Below are positions 1 to 11,271 of a DNA stretch of 64,000 nt, one piece after another. Each line of letters begins with the position of its first letter. The first letter of the stretch is position 1. The notes beneath the pieces were generated by a model. The model ran no database searches. It was not told the origin of the DNA and saw nothing but the letters and a program-made list of their open reading frames with translations. Made by a program: the position numbers and the translations under genes. Source of the stretch: Siphonodentalium dalli (lineage: Eukaryota; Mollusca; Scaphopoda; Gadilida; Siphonodentaliidae); the NCBI GenBank assembly GCA_032622095.1, contig CP136069.1, positions 6,464,036-6,528,035 on the forward strand. The letters run 5' to 3'.

Positions 1-164
1 TAATCATATCTGGAGGGCCATTAATAAACCATGACGCCCTCCAAAATCAAGTTATTGGTATATTAACGCCTTCAATTTACTGAAGATTATGCAGGGGACA
101 GGGGTCCAGGTAAATACCATGGTCAAGTAACTTTATAACCTTGTGGTGACTCCAGTAGCATTCT

Positions 165-359
165 TTAACCCTTTACCCAACAGAAGGGCCCTGTGCCAAT
201 GCATTCTCTTATATATGCGAGTCGACCATAGGTCGCATCGCATATATAAGAGAATGCATTGGCTTAACACATTAAAAATTATAAAATTGTTAAAGAATGT
301 AAGAAAAAATGGTAAAAAGTGTTAAAAAAAGATTTATTTTAGGCCAATGCATTCTCTTA
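165..359 (+). mobile_element. piggyBac-like MITE, left part
   Basis: It starts at a TTAA (165-168) followed by CCCTTTACCCAACAG, the same end as the complete copy at 6775-7154. Next come a palindrome built on GCCAATGCATTCTC (about 195-263), an AT-rich spacer, and the first arm of a second palindrome. The second palindrome is cut at position 359 by the 3.5-kb element and resumes at 3894. TTAA duplications and CCCTTT-type termini are known for piggyBac-class transposons; the class assignment is inference and there is no transposase. Confidence 0.6.
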
Positions 360-682
360 CAGTACAAGGCCCGTGGTTTTTTCAAAACCACGCGTGGCCA
401 ACATTTTAACACGGAAAAAAACACGGAAAAATCGCGCGTGGTCTTAGCGTGGTCAACTTCAGAAAAATGGCCAGCGTGTTCAAAAACGGTTTGAACACGG
501 CGTGTACATGCCGTGGTCACCCGAGTTCACGCCGTGGTCATCCGTGTTGAAGTCGTGTTCTTAGCGTGATCAATTACGGCAAAATGGCCAGCGTGTTCAA
601 AAACGGTCTGAACACGGCGTGTACATGCCGTGGTCATCTGAGTGCACGCCGTGGTCATCCGTGTTGAAGTCGTGTTCATGCC

Positions 683-1680
683 GTGTTAATAGCGTGGTCA
701 GCCGTGTTTACGGCGTGGTCTGCACCCCAATGCAGAGCGGCACCTACTCTTTTCAGGGACAGTGCGGGAGGTGTGAATAATCCGCGACATCAAAGAGTTG
801 CCGCAGTATTACTTGCGGTAGGATGTTTTCGGGTATATTTGGCCCGGATTGATTTCGTCAGTGAATAAAGAATTGTCAGATAAAATCTTTTATAATAAAA
901 AACAATTTCATATATTGAATTATATATATATATATATATATATATGCATATTTGTTTATCTGTGTCTATGGCCTTTATATCCGTGTCATGTTTTGATGTC
1001 GCATTTTATTTTAGTTGGCATTAATATTTTCTTGTGTTTGTTCATATTACATGTACGCAAATGGTTTCGGTAGTTTGTGCGGCGATATCGTGTTCTAACA
1101 AATGGCAGAAAAATTGGATATAACATTACAAAAATTCATAAGTTAAAGACATATTATGCACTCCGAGTGTACTCCGTGGTCATCCGTGTTGAAGTCGTGT
1201 TCATGCCGTGGTCATCCATGTTAATAGCGTGGTCAGCAGTGTTTACCCCGTGGTCTGCATCCCATTGCAGAGAGGCACCTACTCTTTTCAGGGACAGAGC
1301 GGGAGGTGTGAATAATCCGCGACATCAAAGAGTTGCCGCAGGATTACTTGCGGTAGGCTTTTTTAGGGTATATTTGGCCCGGATTGATTTCGTCAATGAA
1401 TAAAGAATTGTCAGATAAAATCTTTTATAATAAAAAACAATTTCATATATTGAAGTATATATGCATATTTGTTTATCTGTGTCTATGGCCTTTATATCCG
1501 TGTCATGTTTTGTTGTCGCATTTTATTTTAGTTGGCATTACTATTTTCTTGTGTTTGTTCATATTACATGTACGCAAATGGTTTCGGTAGTTTGTGCGGC
1601 GATATCGTGTTCTAACAAATGGCTGAAAAATTGGATATAACATTACAAAAATTCATAAGTTAAAGACATATAATGCACTT
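683..1680 (+). repeat. 534-bp local tandem duplication
   Basis: Two head-to-tail copies of about 534 bp, e.g. AGCGTGGTCAGC at 692 and 1226. They lie inside the 3.5-kb element. Copy 1 has a (TA)n run near 918-944 that is only a few bases in copy 2. Short ORFs in both copies (61-108 aa) are the same repeat read twice and look non-coding. Confidence 0.75.
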
Positions 1681-2035
1681 GTTCGGGCGCGTGAAATTGT
1701 TTAGTTAGTATGCAGGCGCTATGCCAACTCGGGGAATGTAGAATTCTACTAACATTGCCAAAAATCTCAAACAAATCGTCGTACCACATCATAGAAAACA
1801 TCGTCTGAACTACGCTCAATTGTAAAAATTTACTTCCCGATTCGGGAGGCAACTATCGGCGGTAAATTAACAAAAACGATTTCGCCATCGGGGGGTCACT
1901 GTATTTAATGAATATATATGAATTACGGTGTGTTTTGTCAATTTGGATATAATATTTGTAAAAATAACTACTTTCAGCAAGATTATTCTCCATTTCTATT
2001 TGATCAGCCTACCGGAGTGTTTCACATCACTTTAA
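1680..2035 (+). repeat. Single arm of the 13440-16258 TIR family
   Basis: Matches the right arm at 15893-16258 over about 350 bp, including the ending ACCGGAGTGTTTCACATCAC. Here it lies inside the 3.5-kb TA element, so it was captured by or inserted into that element. Confidence 0.65.
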
Positions 2036-2235
2036 AATTTCGAATTTAATGTTCAAAACGTAACTAAAGTTTTAAATTTTAATTTAATGTTCAATATTCT
2101 CATTATAATATTTGGACTCCATACATGTATATCAAATAGTAAACGGTTACATGTACACAGAACAATTGACCCGAGAATTGGGCAAATACAAACCGCAAAC
2201 ATGTTACTTTATTAATTTTAGATATTGAGCATCTC

Positions 2236-2420
2236 AGATGAGTTTCTATTTTATATGGAATTTATCAACCAAGTTTACTAAATTCGATTTGAACCGATTT
2301 TTACCGAGGCTCAAATAAAATTTAGTGGACGAGGTTGATAAATTACGTATAAAATAGATCGAGTGCGAGATACCTTTTATCACATGATCAAATAAACGGA
2401 GGTCAGAATATATTATTCTT
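2236..2420 (-). mobile_element. Palindromic MITE (foldback)
   Basis: Inverted arms include CGTATAAAATAG and ATAAATTNCGTATAAAATAG type sequence around a centre near GAGGCTCAAAT. It is the same family as 27310-27485 in the opposite orientation, where comparison of the two hsp duplication units shows it as an insertion. Confidence 0.55.
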
Positions 2421-2499
2421 TTAACACATATTAAATATTCATATGTTCGTGTAAATATATTGGAGTAAAATAAGTTGAAAGGTTCTGATCCGACACAAC

Positions 2500-3690
2500 G
2501 TTCGAATGTTCGTTTAAAACTAAACGGACATTGATACCAGACAAATTCTAAATTGAAACTAAATTGAACATTTATCAAGATATTTATCAAGATATTTTCG
2601 ATCTAACAACAGGAAGATGTAAATCTATAAGATTCAATAAATATATATAGTCATATGTTATTGTCAAAATATTCGAGTTATTTAGTATTAAGTTAGCACC
2701 CTTCTTGAAATAATGCACGTGTATCGGTACCATTCCTACTGCCATATATAAGTTATTTTTATGAGTAATCGCAGTATATTGGTATCTTTACTTTCTCTGG
2801 GCCAATTTTTACAATCGACGGGTTGAATTTCGATGAAATTTCCGTTAAATAAAATGATGCTGCTCATTTGCCAATTTGAGCAGCAATTTCAAGAATATAT
2901 TTTGGACTAGGGAGGTGATAATTAATTACGTAACGCACACCGCGAGCTCCGCCACCGCGGCGTGCCAAGCTCCGGCCGCCAGCGATGGCTCCGTGTTCAG
3001 CCATGTTCCTCCGTGTTCATGTCGCGGTCACCTGTATTATGGCCGTGGTCACCCGTGTTATGGCCGTGGTCACCCGTGGTCATAGCGTGGATGTTCCGTG
3101 TTCAAACGTGATCAAGGTTTGTTTAAAACTAAACGGACATTGATACCAGAAACATTCTAAATTGAAACTAAATTGAACATTTATCAAAGGTCCCATAAAG
3201 TTATTTCGATCAGGAAGATGTAAATCTATAAAATTCAATAAATATTTATAGTCATATGTTCCTGTCAAAATATTCGAGTTATTTAGTATTGAGTTAGCAC
3301 TCTGCTTGAAACAATTCCGCCTCCCATATATAAGTTATTTTTATGAGTAATCGCGGTATATTGCAGATTGGTATCTTTACTTTTTCTGGGCCAATTTTCA
3401 CAATCGACGGGTTGAATTTCGATGAAATTTCCGATAAATAAAATGGTGCCGCTCATTTGCCACTTTGAGCAGCAATTTCGAGAATATATTTTGAACTAGG
3501 GAGGTGATAATTAATTACGTAACGGACACCGCGAGCTCCGCCACAGCGGCGTGTCAAGCTCCGGCCGCCAGCGATGTTTCCGTGTTCAGCCATGTTCCTC
3601 CGTGTTCATGTCGCGGTCACCTGTGTTATGGCCGTGTTCACCCGTGGTCATAGCGTGGATGTTCCGTGTTCAAACGTGATCATTTGGCCG
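2500..3690 (+). repeat. About 610-bp local tandem duplication
   Basis: The segment beginning GTTTAAAACTAAACGGACATT occurs near 2511 and again near 3122. Both copies run through CCGCGAGCTCCGCCAC into CGTGTTC/CGTGGTCA repeats. It is nested in the 3.5-kb TA element. Confidence 0.7.
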
Positions 3691-3893
3691 TGGTCACCCA
3701 TTGATCGTACCGTGGTCGTAGCGTGGATGTTCCGTGTTCAAACGTGATCAGAGCGTGTTAAAAATCTGAACACGATTGAACACGTTTAACCAGACCGTGT
3801 TCTTGGCGAGTTCAGATTTTGAACACGGAAAAACCACGGAAGAATCGCGCGTGGTCTTCCGTGGACATGTAAAAAACCACGGGCCTTATACTG

Positions 3894-4003
3894 TATATAT
3901 GCGAGTCGACCATAAGAGAATGCATTGGCACAGGGCATAACTGTAACTATCACAATGTGGTCAAGGAGCCGGTTCCAATGATATCCATATACCTGGACAA
4001 ATG
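3894..4003 (+). mobile_element. piggyBac-like MITE, right part
   Basis: Continues the palindrome interrupted at 359 and then matches 6975-7070 (CATAACTGTAAC, CACAATGTGGTCAA, CCGGTTCCAATGATATCC). The expected right terminus TGTTGGGTAAAGG is missing; the sequence diverges just before a poly-G run at about 4012-4022. Confidence 0.55.
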
Positions 4004-4239
4004 TTGTAATGGGGGGGGGGGGTCGGCATTTTGCATTCTGATTTTTATTCAAGCATCCAGAATGAGACTTTTCAGCCTGACAAACTTGTTATCTGACCAA
4101 GTTCTGATTTTTGTCAGAATATCCTAACCAGGTTTCGATCTCCAGTCCACTAGAGACCAGCTATGCTACCTTCAGTTACCGACATCCATGGGCTACTGAC
4201 TTCACTGTAAAGTGTTATAACAAGAGCATTGCGGTCAAA

Positions 4240-4770
4240 TTCTAAGTAAAACAAATTCCATAACTCGTCTGAAAATAATTGGACAAAGCTAATATTCGTA
4301 CTTGGCCTGTAGTTTCAGCTGGGAAACACACATACCAGATTTGGTTCAGATAAAATATACCAAACTGGAGTTATTGGTCAGAAACCAAATGTTATGAAAT
4401 CGGTCAAAAAAGTCGAAAAAGGGCTGTAACTCATGTAAAAATAATTGGATGGAACCCATATTCGAACTTGGCCTGTATCATTATCTGGGAAATACACATA
4501 CCAACTTTGATTCAGATCAAATAAATCCAAGCTGGAGTTATCGGTTGGAAACCAAAAATGTTGACAGACAGTCAAATTATAAGTCGAAAAAGGACCATAA
4601 CTCATGTAAAAAATAATTGGAAAGAACCCATATTTGAACTTGGCCTGTATCTTTAGCTGGGAAATACACATGCCAACTTTGGTTCTGATCAAATAATCCA
4701 AACTGGAGTTTTTGATCAGAAACCAAAAATGTTGGCAGACAGACAGACGCTCCAACAGATGGATGGACAG
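4240..4770 (+). repeat. About 170-bp quasi-tandem monomers
   Basis: Three diverged units share a fixed word order: CATAACTC or TAACTCATGTAAAAATAATTGG, then CGAACTTGGCCTGTAT, then ACACATACCA, then GGAGTTAT and GGAAACCAAA. Related units recur at 21.7, 35.4 and 41.8-42.8 kb. The 136-aa reverse ORF across them is a by-product of the repeat. Confidence 0.6.
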
Positions 4771-4829
4771 ACTCTTTACATAATACAACCTTTTTTCAGA
4801 AGGGCGTATAAAAAGGATAAATTGGTCGC

Positions 4830-5262
4830 CAAGCCTGCAAACAGCGTGTCTGTCATTTGCAGAATGAGGTCCCCAGACAATGAATTTAGTGACAGTGGGC
4901 TAGCATCACCAAATTCACCCTCTGGAGACCTCATTCTGCTTAGGCCTCATCTTCTAGGAAGTATCAATAGTATCAAATTAACATTGATTTCAGTTACATT
5001 TCCCTTCTAGGAAGTTTCTATATCCCCTAATTTGCAGAAGATAATATTCATAATCGAGGTGCCCAATGGGTGAACATCACCAACTTCAACTGGGGAACTT
5101 CAATCTGATCCTAGGTCTGCCATAGCAGTTGAGGGCCTTAGCAGTATGAGGTCCCCAGAGGGTGAATTTAGTGATTCTAGCCTGCTATGGGGGATAGCAT
5201 CACTAAATTCACCTTCTGGGGACCTCATTCTGCAAATGACAGACACGCTATTTGCAGGCTTG
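4830..5262. mobile_element. Composite foldback element (hAT-like family)
   Basis: The ends are CAAGCCTGCAAACAG and its inverted counterpart GCTATTTGCAGGCTTG. Each end holds a palindrome made of CAGAATGAGGTCCCCAGA and its complement, separated by about 200 bp of unique sequence. The same architecture occurs at 19701-20133, and split at 32013-34401. Two shorter members of the family have perfect 8-bp target duplications; none is visible around this copy. Confidence 0.65.
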
Positions 5263-5315
5263 TTTAGTAATGTAAGACATCCATCTCAAACCTCACTGAT
5301 ATATATAGTATAATG

Positions 5316-5412
5316 TTTAACCCACAGGGAGCCTCACATAAATGCCATTAAATGGAAGCATGCACTACAGAGTGTCGTCTGCTCCAGTGTATATGGGGCT
5401 CTCTATGGGTTA
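5316..5412. mobile_element. Small TTAACCC palindromic MITE
   Basis: Ends TTAACCCACAGGGAGCC and GGCTCTCTATGGGTTA are inverted. A second copy lies at about 38404-38489. The TTAA at the left end suggests a TTAA-specific transposase; it is non-coding. Confidence 0.5.
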
Positions 5413-5902
5413 GACATGCTATTTGCTGCATCTAATGGTCTCTTCTGTTTTATTTACAGCTTCCAAGTGTTTGAGAGAGATCTGCTGACCTTAACTGCAG
5501 TAATGCCCTAAATAATCGACTCCTTAAAGATTTTATTCACTTTTGAACGGATTGTACGCACAGACTGATTTCATTCATCGTCACCACAGGCCTTGTTTCA
5601 TTCCTATTGGAACCAGTGAATATAAATACAAAGCAATTATTATTTTTAAATGGTTTTCCGGTGCTCACAAAATATTTAATTTTATGTTGATTCATATTGA
5701 ATATTTAAGCGGAGAGTCAAGATAGTCCTCTGGAAATCACCTATATTCTCACTATGTGAGCTTTTTGTGACTTGGAGGATTTAATAAAAAATATATCTAT
5801 CTTTAATTTCATTTCCTTCCAGCAGCTCTGGGATTACCACACTTCTGGGTTCTATTTTCAAAGCCATTTTTCCTCCAAATGCATTAATTTGTATACCTTA
5901 CT
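5413..5902. other. Unassigned AT-rich spacer
   Basis: I see no gene, RNA or clear repeat here; the short ORFs lack any family signal. Confidence 0.5.
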
Positions 5903-6654
5903 CGTATTTAAATTCGCGCAGTACTATTTTTCGCTCAGTTTTGAATTCGCGCACTTTGAATTTCGCGCACCTAGCTGCGCGAATTCAAAACTGACACAAA
6001 TATTTTCATAAATGGATTTAATGACAGTTTCAGATCTTAATTGTCAATGAAGATATGTGTGCATATTAAACACCATCACGACGGCTTTACATCGTGCACA
6101 AATTAACATACATTTAAATGCATCATCAATGTGTTGTGAAGACTGGTGTTTATATGTTCCAAATAACTATTCTGATATTGAATTAGTTATAAACATAATT
6201 TAAATGAACTCAAAAAAGTAATACCGCAACCGCATATAGAAAACTTTCATAAGAAAAAATCTAAACTTGGCTGTGGGTTGTGTTGACATATTAACTAACT
6301 CAGACTGTTTGATCACGGTATCATGCCAGCGTTGTGAATAGGGCGACTTGCTTTCCTGCATCTTCAGTCTGCAATATGTGTATCTCTTACAATTATTTCA
6401 ACATCAATCATGTTACCATGATTTGTTTCTGTATAATTATGTTATGTGGTTGCCCGCATGAAAATATAGTCCTGCAAACATAATATTCGGTTCAACCTTC
6501 TGCAATGCATATATGTAACTCGTCGACATATAGCCTTCTTGTATCCCTGTGGTTTGGTCTAAACTCAGGAGTCGTACTATTTTTCGCTCAGTTTTAAAAT
6601 CGCGCACTGACAGGTGCGCGAAAGAAAAATAGTACTGAGCGAATTTAAATACGA
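5903..6654. mobile_element. Putative 0.75-kb TIR element with nested palindromes
   Basis: CGTATTTAAATTCGC at 5903 is inverted as GCGAATTTAAATACG ending near 6654. Both are followed inward by GTACTATTTTTCGCTCAG-type sequence and hairpins of GCGCGAATTC. The middle (about 6010-6560) has no recognisable gene. The outer boundary and any target duplication are unclear. Confidence 0.45.
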
Positions 6655-6770
6655 CTATCAGGTATATCCCACAAAATAGTAACTGCATTAATTTGTATAT
6701 ATCCCACAAAACACTAAATGCATTGATTTAGCATTACTTGTATACATCCTACTGAATACATTAATCCTTT

Positions 6771-7158
6771 ACCCAACAGAACGACCCTGTGCCAATGCAT
6801 TCTCTTATATATGCGAGTCGACCATAGGTCGCCTCGCATATATAAGAGAATGCATTGGCTTAACACATATTAAAAATGATAAAATTGTCAAAGAATGTAG
6901 AAAATATTATAAAAATTGTTAAAAAATGTATGAAAAAAATGGTAAAAAGTGTTAAATAAGTTTAGTTTTTATGGTCGACTCGCATATATAAGAGAATGCA
7001 TTGGCACAGGGCATAACTGTAACCATCACAATGTGGTCAATGAACCGGTTCCAATGATATCCATATTTGTATGGTGTTATTGAGACAGACCGAAGATATT
7101 TTAGGCTGTTGAAGCTTTATTTGGGCGTTTTTGGCCGTTTTGTTGGGTAAAGGTTTAA
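6771..7158. mobile_element. Complete piggyBac-like MITE
   Basis: Flanked by TTAA (6771-6774 and 7155-7158), with inverted ends CCTTTACCCAACAGAACG and its complement near 7138-7154. Internal order: palindrome on CCAATGCATTCTCTTATA, AT-rich spacer, half palindrome ending GCATTGGCACAGGG, then unique sequence. This is the reference copy for the split element at 165-359/3894-4003 and for the right half at 43335-43526. Confidence 0.7.
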
Positions 7159-7208
7159 TTCTGCATCACTGGTCTCGCTATCCCAATATTCTAGCTGGTT
7201 TATGTATG

Positions 7209-7478
7209 AGCAGACTCAAGCCTTGAAATAGGGTGTCTGTCATTTGCAGAATGAGGTCCCCAGAGGGTGAATTTAGTGATTCTACCCCGCATAGCGGGCT
7301 AGCATCACCAAATTCACCCTCTGGGAACCTCATTCTGCTGAGGGGTAAGCAGAATGAGGTCCCCAGAGGGTGAATTTGGTGATGCTAGCCCGCTATGTGG
7401 GGTAGCATCACTAAATTCACCCTCTGGGGACCTCATTCTGCAAATGACAGACACACTATTTCAAGGCTTGAGCAGACT
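7209..7478. mobile_element. Foldback element with 8-bp target duplication
   Basis: Element 7217-7470 begins CAAGCCTTGAAATAG and ends with the inverted sequence. It is flanked by a perfect direct repeat AGCAGACT (7209-7216, 7471-7478). Inside are two palindromes of the GAATGAGGTCCCCAGAGG family. Eight-base duplications are characteristic of hAT transposons; this is a non-autonomous derivative. Confidence 0.75.
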
Positions 7479-7489
7479 TGGACTAGCCA

Positions 7490-7701
7490 AAGTATTTAGT
7501 GATGCAAAGAGGAAAATCTAAGATGGCTGCTGGCAACCATGTTTTAGTTTTGATGGCTCCCATCTGGTGGTCACTCCGAAGATCCATATGAAGTATTTAG
7601 TGACAATCCGGTGAGGGACATGTGGGGTATGGTGAAGGATTTAGTCATGCAAAGAGTAACATGCAAGATGGCTGCAATGTTTTTCATAAAAAATAAATTT
7701 T
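7490..7701 (+). repeat. CAAGATGGCTGC interspersed repeat (interrupted)
   Basis: Words such as AAGATGGCTGCTGGCAACC, GATCCATATGAAG and GGTGATGATCCGATGAG recur here and at 9370-10340 and 49860-50360. The copy is interrupted at 7702 by the 1.67-kb TIR element and resumes at about 9370. Confidence 0.55.
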
Positions 7702-9369
7702 GAGGCCAAATTCACATTTAATAATGAATTGCACTTAGGCTTAAGCACAATTTATTGTGCTTAAGGGCAATCAATTGTGCTTAAGCGCAATCATTGTACT
7801 TAAAGACAATCAATTGGCTTCAGCATAATTAATTCTGCTAAGTGTAATTATTTGCATCTAAGCTTAAGCGCAATTCATGGTTATATGTAACTAAACACCC
7901 CTGGTGAATAAATAAGTTTATCCATAACTCAACCTTAACTGCTAATGACATATCACCTCTTGTTTTAATTGGTTTGGATGGGTAGGGAGCTAGCCTAGTT
8001 TCTTTATCAAAATGTCTGACTCGCTATAGCATTACCTTCTGTTTTAGTCGTGGCGACTCGTGACACCATTATATTATCTTCTGTATTGGTCGGGTGACTT
8101 TGATGTTCTTCAATTTTCAAGTATACAGGCACACCATATTGGGGAAGCCATTAAGCCCTCAGTGACATCACATTTGCTCTATATGAACATGGAAATATTA
8201 TAGATCTGCATTTTCGGTCTTGTGGTTCTATATGTATATAACATGTTGCCACTTTTGCGACATTTGTCATTTAACCCTTTTAGTGCCAGGGGCCGATCTC
8301 ATCGGCCCTAATTTATGGTCTGCAGAGTGTGCTAAAAAAAATAAAAAAATGAATTTTTTTTTTGTTTGGGTTAGGCCAATGCATTCTCTTATATATGCGA
8401 GGCGACCTATGGTCGACTTGCATATATAAGAGAATGCATTGGCACAGGGTATATGGGTCGATACAAAAATCGGACCTGGCACTCAAATGGTTAATGTAAG
8501 GCAGTAAGCTGATAACTGTATACAATTATCAGCATACTGCTGTACACTAACATGCTACAAAAACATATTTTAAATGACAAATGTTGCAATAATGGCAACA
8601 GGTTATATACGCATAGAGCCATAAGAGTGACAGAAAAATGCAACATGAACACAATGTATGTAAATATCAAGTTATTATCTGCGAAAATACACATTGCATG
8701 GAAGACAGCATTATTTACATGTGAGTTTTATATTAATTGTCATTTTATTTTGCTCGATAACATGAGCCGATACAACTTGTCTGCATAATATGTCCATGAT
8801 ACCAAGAGAGTAATTAGAAGCCAAAACACTTACCTTGGTGTTGATTCCAAGGTGTATATTCCACTTTTCCGATTCCACTTCAGGTTATCGAATGTGCACA
8901 GTGATGCTTTTTTTTCATGCTATATGACTCAAATTTGGGCAAAAATACTTTACAAAAATTATATATAAAAATATTAGAGTTCTGGGATGGGGACATCAAA
9001 TCTTTGGATATAGGGATGCTGATAGGACGAAATTCGGGATTATCTTTTATTGTTGTACACATACTCAAAGTTGACTGTTGAGTACTAGGCTAATTAAAAC
9101 AGTTTAAAATTAGCCCCATGCTCTTCTTGTGTTGCTATGTGATACACCAGGTTATGCCAATAGTTTATGGGTAGGTTATGCTTAAGCACAATTAATTGTG
9201 CTTAAGCGCAATTGATTTGGCTTAAGCACAATTGATTTTGCTTAAACGCAATTAATTACGCTTAATCATAAATGCCCTATTTGTCCTTAAGCACAATATG
9301 TGGTATTTACACTTAAGCACAATCAATTGCACTTTAGCGCAATTCATTATTAAATGTGAATTTGTCCTC
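7702..9369. mobile_element. 1.67-kb TIR element with GCTTAAGCAC subterminal repeats
   Basis: The left end GAGGCCAAATTCACATTTAA is the inverse of the right end ...ATGTGAATTTGTCCTC. Both subterminal zones (about 7725-7880 and 9178-9350) are degenerate arrays of CTTAAGCACAATTNATTGTG. It lies within a CAAGATGGCTGC repeat. No transposase is seen; a piggyBac-like MITE (8271-8494) is nested inside. No clear target duplication was found. Confidence 0.6.
8271..8494. mobile_element. piggyBac-like MITE nested in TIR element
   Basis: TTAA at 8271-8274 and 8491-8494. The ends are CCCTTTTAGTGCCAGG and the inverted GGCACTCAAATGG, with GATACAAAAATCGG near the right end. A palindrome of the GCCAATGCATTCTC family occupies about 8372-8448. 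The TTAA plus CCCTTT termini are piggyBac-like. Confidence 0.65.
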
Positions 9370-10340
9370 CCATAGAATCATTCAAATTTGATAGCTCCCA
9401 GCTGGATGGCTACTGGCAGCCATGTTTTTCAACTAAATTTGATGTCTCCCATCTGGTGGTCACCCAGATGATCCATATGAAGTTTGGTGATGATTGGATG
9501 AGGGTGTAACAGGATGTTCCAAAGGATTTAGTCACGAAAAGAGTAACATCCAAGATGACTGCCATGTTTTTCATTGCAAATCATTCGATAGCTCCCATCT
9601 AGAGGTGATCCTAAACATACCTATTCATTTTCAAAACAATTCTCCTGTAAATTCGCGCTGCAAAGTTGGTCGATTAATAAAATTTTAAATCCAAGATGGC
9701 TGCTGGTCATGTTGTTTTAACGAATATCAGAAAAAAATCAATGTCTCAAATCTAAAGATCCATATGAAGTTTGGTGATGATCCGATGAGAGATGCGGCCT
9801 GCAGGGTGCGCTAAATGAAAAATTTGTTGATGGACAGTCGACACCAACCCATGGCAATAGCTCAAACAATAAAAATCACATACTACATAGCTACATGATA
9901 ATATCCAAATATATGAAGTTTGGTGATGAGGGGTGTGGCCTGTTGGGTGTGCCAAAGGATTTGGTCATGCATGCAAAGAGTAAAATTCAAGATGGCTGAC
10001 AATGGTCATGTGTTTTTCATCGAAAATCGTTCAAATTCGATAGCTCCAATCTTGAGGTGATCCTGAATATATTTGTAAATTTTCACAATTCTCCAATAAA
10101 TGGAGCCTGCATGGTGGGCCAATGGATCAAAAAATTTAAAATTCAAGATGGCTGCTGGTGGCCCACGTTTTTTGTTTGTTTTTAAATTGCTGGCTACCAT
10201 CTGGAGGTCTCCCCGAAGATCCTCCAAAGTTTGGTGACGATCGGATGAGAGATGTGACCTGTATGGTGTTCTAAAGGATATTATTGATGGACGGACATGC
10301 AGATGCATGGACGGACAGATGTCGACACATGACAAGTTGA
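9370..10340 (+). repeat. CAAGATGGCTGC repeat cluster
   Basis: Several quasi-tandem units of roughly 200-300 bp carry AAGATGGCTG, TTCGATAGCTCC, GAGGTGATCC and GAAGTTTGGTGATGA in the same order. The block ends with a GGACGGACATGCAGATG tract and GAGCTAAAAATC, like the ends of other dispersed elements here. Short ORFs are incidental. Confidence 0.55.
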
Positions 10341-10408
10341 GCTAAAAATCTTAGATTTAATGAAGTATATATACGTAATGGCAGTGGTCATAACAGCATA
10401 TGACTCGC

Positions 10409-11271
10409 ATATCGGAGGACTGGACTCCATCTCAGACCAGCGCATCAGGGGACGGAACTATATCTCAAACCAGCGTATCGGAGGACTGGACTCCATCTCA
10501 GACCAGCAAAGAATGAGACTGAACTCTTATCTCAGACCAGCGCGTCAGGGGACGGAACTCTATCTCAAACCAGCGTATCGGAGGACTGAACATTTGTCTC
10601 AGACCAGCGTAGCAGAGGACTGCAGTCTTGTCTCAAACTATAGCGTATCAAGGGACTGAACTAAATCTCAGACCAACGTAATAGGGGACTGAACTATATC
10701 TCAGATCAGCGTAGCAGGGGACTGAACTTTATTTCAGACCAGCGTAGCAGCTAGGGGACTGAACTCTACCTCAGACCAGCGTAATGAGGGGACTGAACTC
10801 TATCTCAGACCAGCGTAATGAGGGGACTTAACTCTATCTCAGACCAGCGTAGCAGGGATTGAACTATATCTCAGACCAGCGTAGCAGGCGACTGAACACT
10901 ATCTCAGACCAGCGTAGCAGGGGACTGAACTCTATCTCAGACCAGCGTAGCAGGACTCTATCTCAGACCAGCGTATCAGGGGACTGAACTCTATCTCAGA
11001 CCAGAGTAGCAGGGGACTGAACTCTACCTTAGACCAGCATAGCAGGCGACTGAACACTATCTCAGACCAGCGTAGCAGGGGACTGAACTCTATCTCAGAC
11101 CAGCATAGCAGGGGACTGAACTCAATCTCAGACCAGCATAGCAGGGGACTGAACTCAATCTCAGACCAGCGTAGCAGGGGACTGAACTCTATCTCAGACC
11201 AGCGTAGCAGGGGACTGAACTCTATCTGAGACCAGCATAGAAAGGGACTGTATCTATCTCAGATCAGCGTA
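10409..11271 (+). repeat. 33-bp minisatellite array
   Basis: About 25 imperfect copies of CTCAGACCAGCGTAGCAGG + GGACTGAACTCTAT. The left part is more diverged (GGAGGACTGGACTCC variants) and the right part more homogeneous. No open reading frame crosses the array. Confidence 0.9.

Larger units (their letters stand above)
360..3893. mobile_element. 3.5-kb TIR element with TA target duplication
   Basis: The left end reads CAGTACAAGGCCCGTGG and the inverted right end reads CAGTATAAGGCCCGTGG, and the inverted similarity continues for roughly 80 bp. It is flanked by TA at 358-359 and 3894-3895. Removing it rejoins the two halves of a palindrome that is intact elsewhere (e.g. 6970-7005), so the ends are precise. 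Both subterminal regions are packed with CGTGGTCA/CGTGTTCA words (about 400-720 and 3000-3860). The interior carries two local tandem duplications, a TIR arm of another family and a palindromic element. No transposase is recognisable. TA duplication with CAGT ends is typical of Tc1/mariner-type elements, but the size and dense subterminal repeats are unusual, so superfamily is left open. Confidence 0.7.

Noticed and set aside
683-1590. Paired ORFs (61-108 aa) with repeated similar translations
   Set aside because: They are the same local tandem duplication read twice inside a transposon; no domain and no conserved start.
4131-4168. tRNA-like A box (TAGCATAGCTGG on the minus strand) and B-box-like AGATCGAAACC
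   Set aside because: The gap between boxes is only about 15 bp, the B box matches 8 of 11 positions, and no cloverleaf can be drawn. It could be a decayed SINE head but not a tRNA.
4378-4788. 136-aa minus-strand ORF with internal repeats
   Set aside because: Its periodicity equals the 170-bp non-coding monomer; similar monomers elsewhere contain stops.
10409-11271. Possible CRISPR-like array because of regular 33-bp period
   Set aside because: Units are contiguous with no unique spacers, and the genome is eukaryotic; it is a minisatellite.
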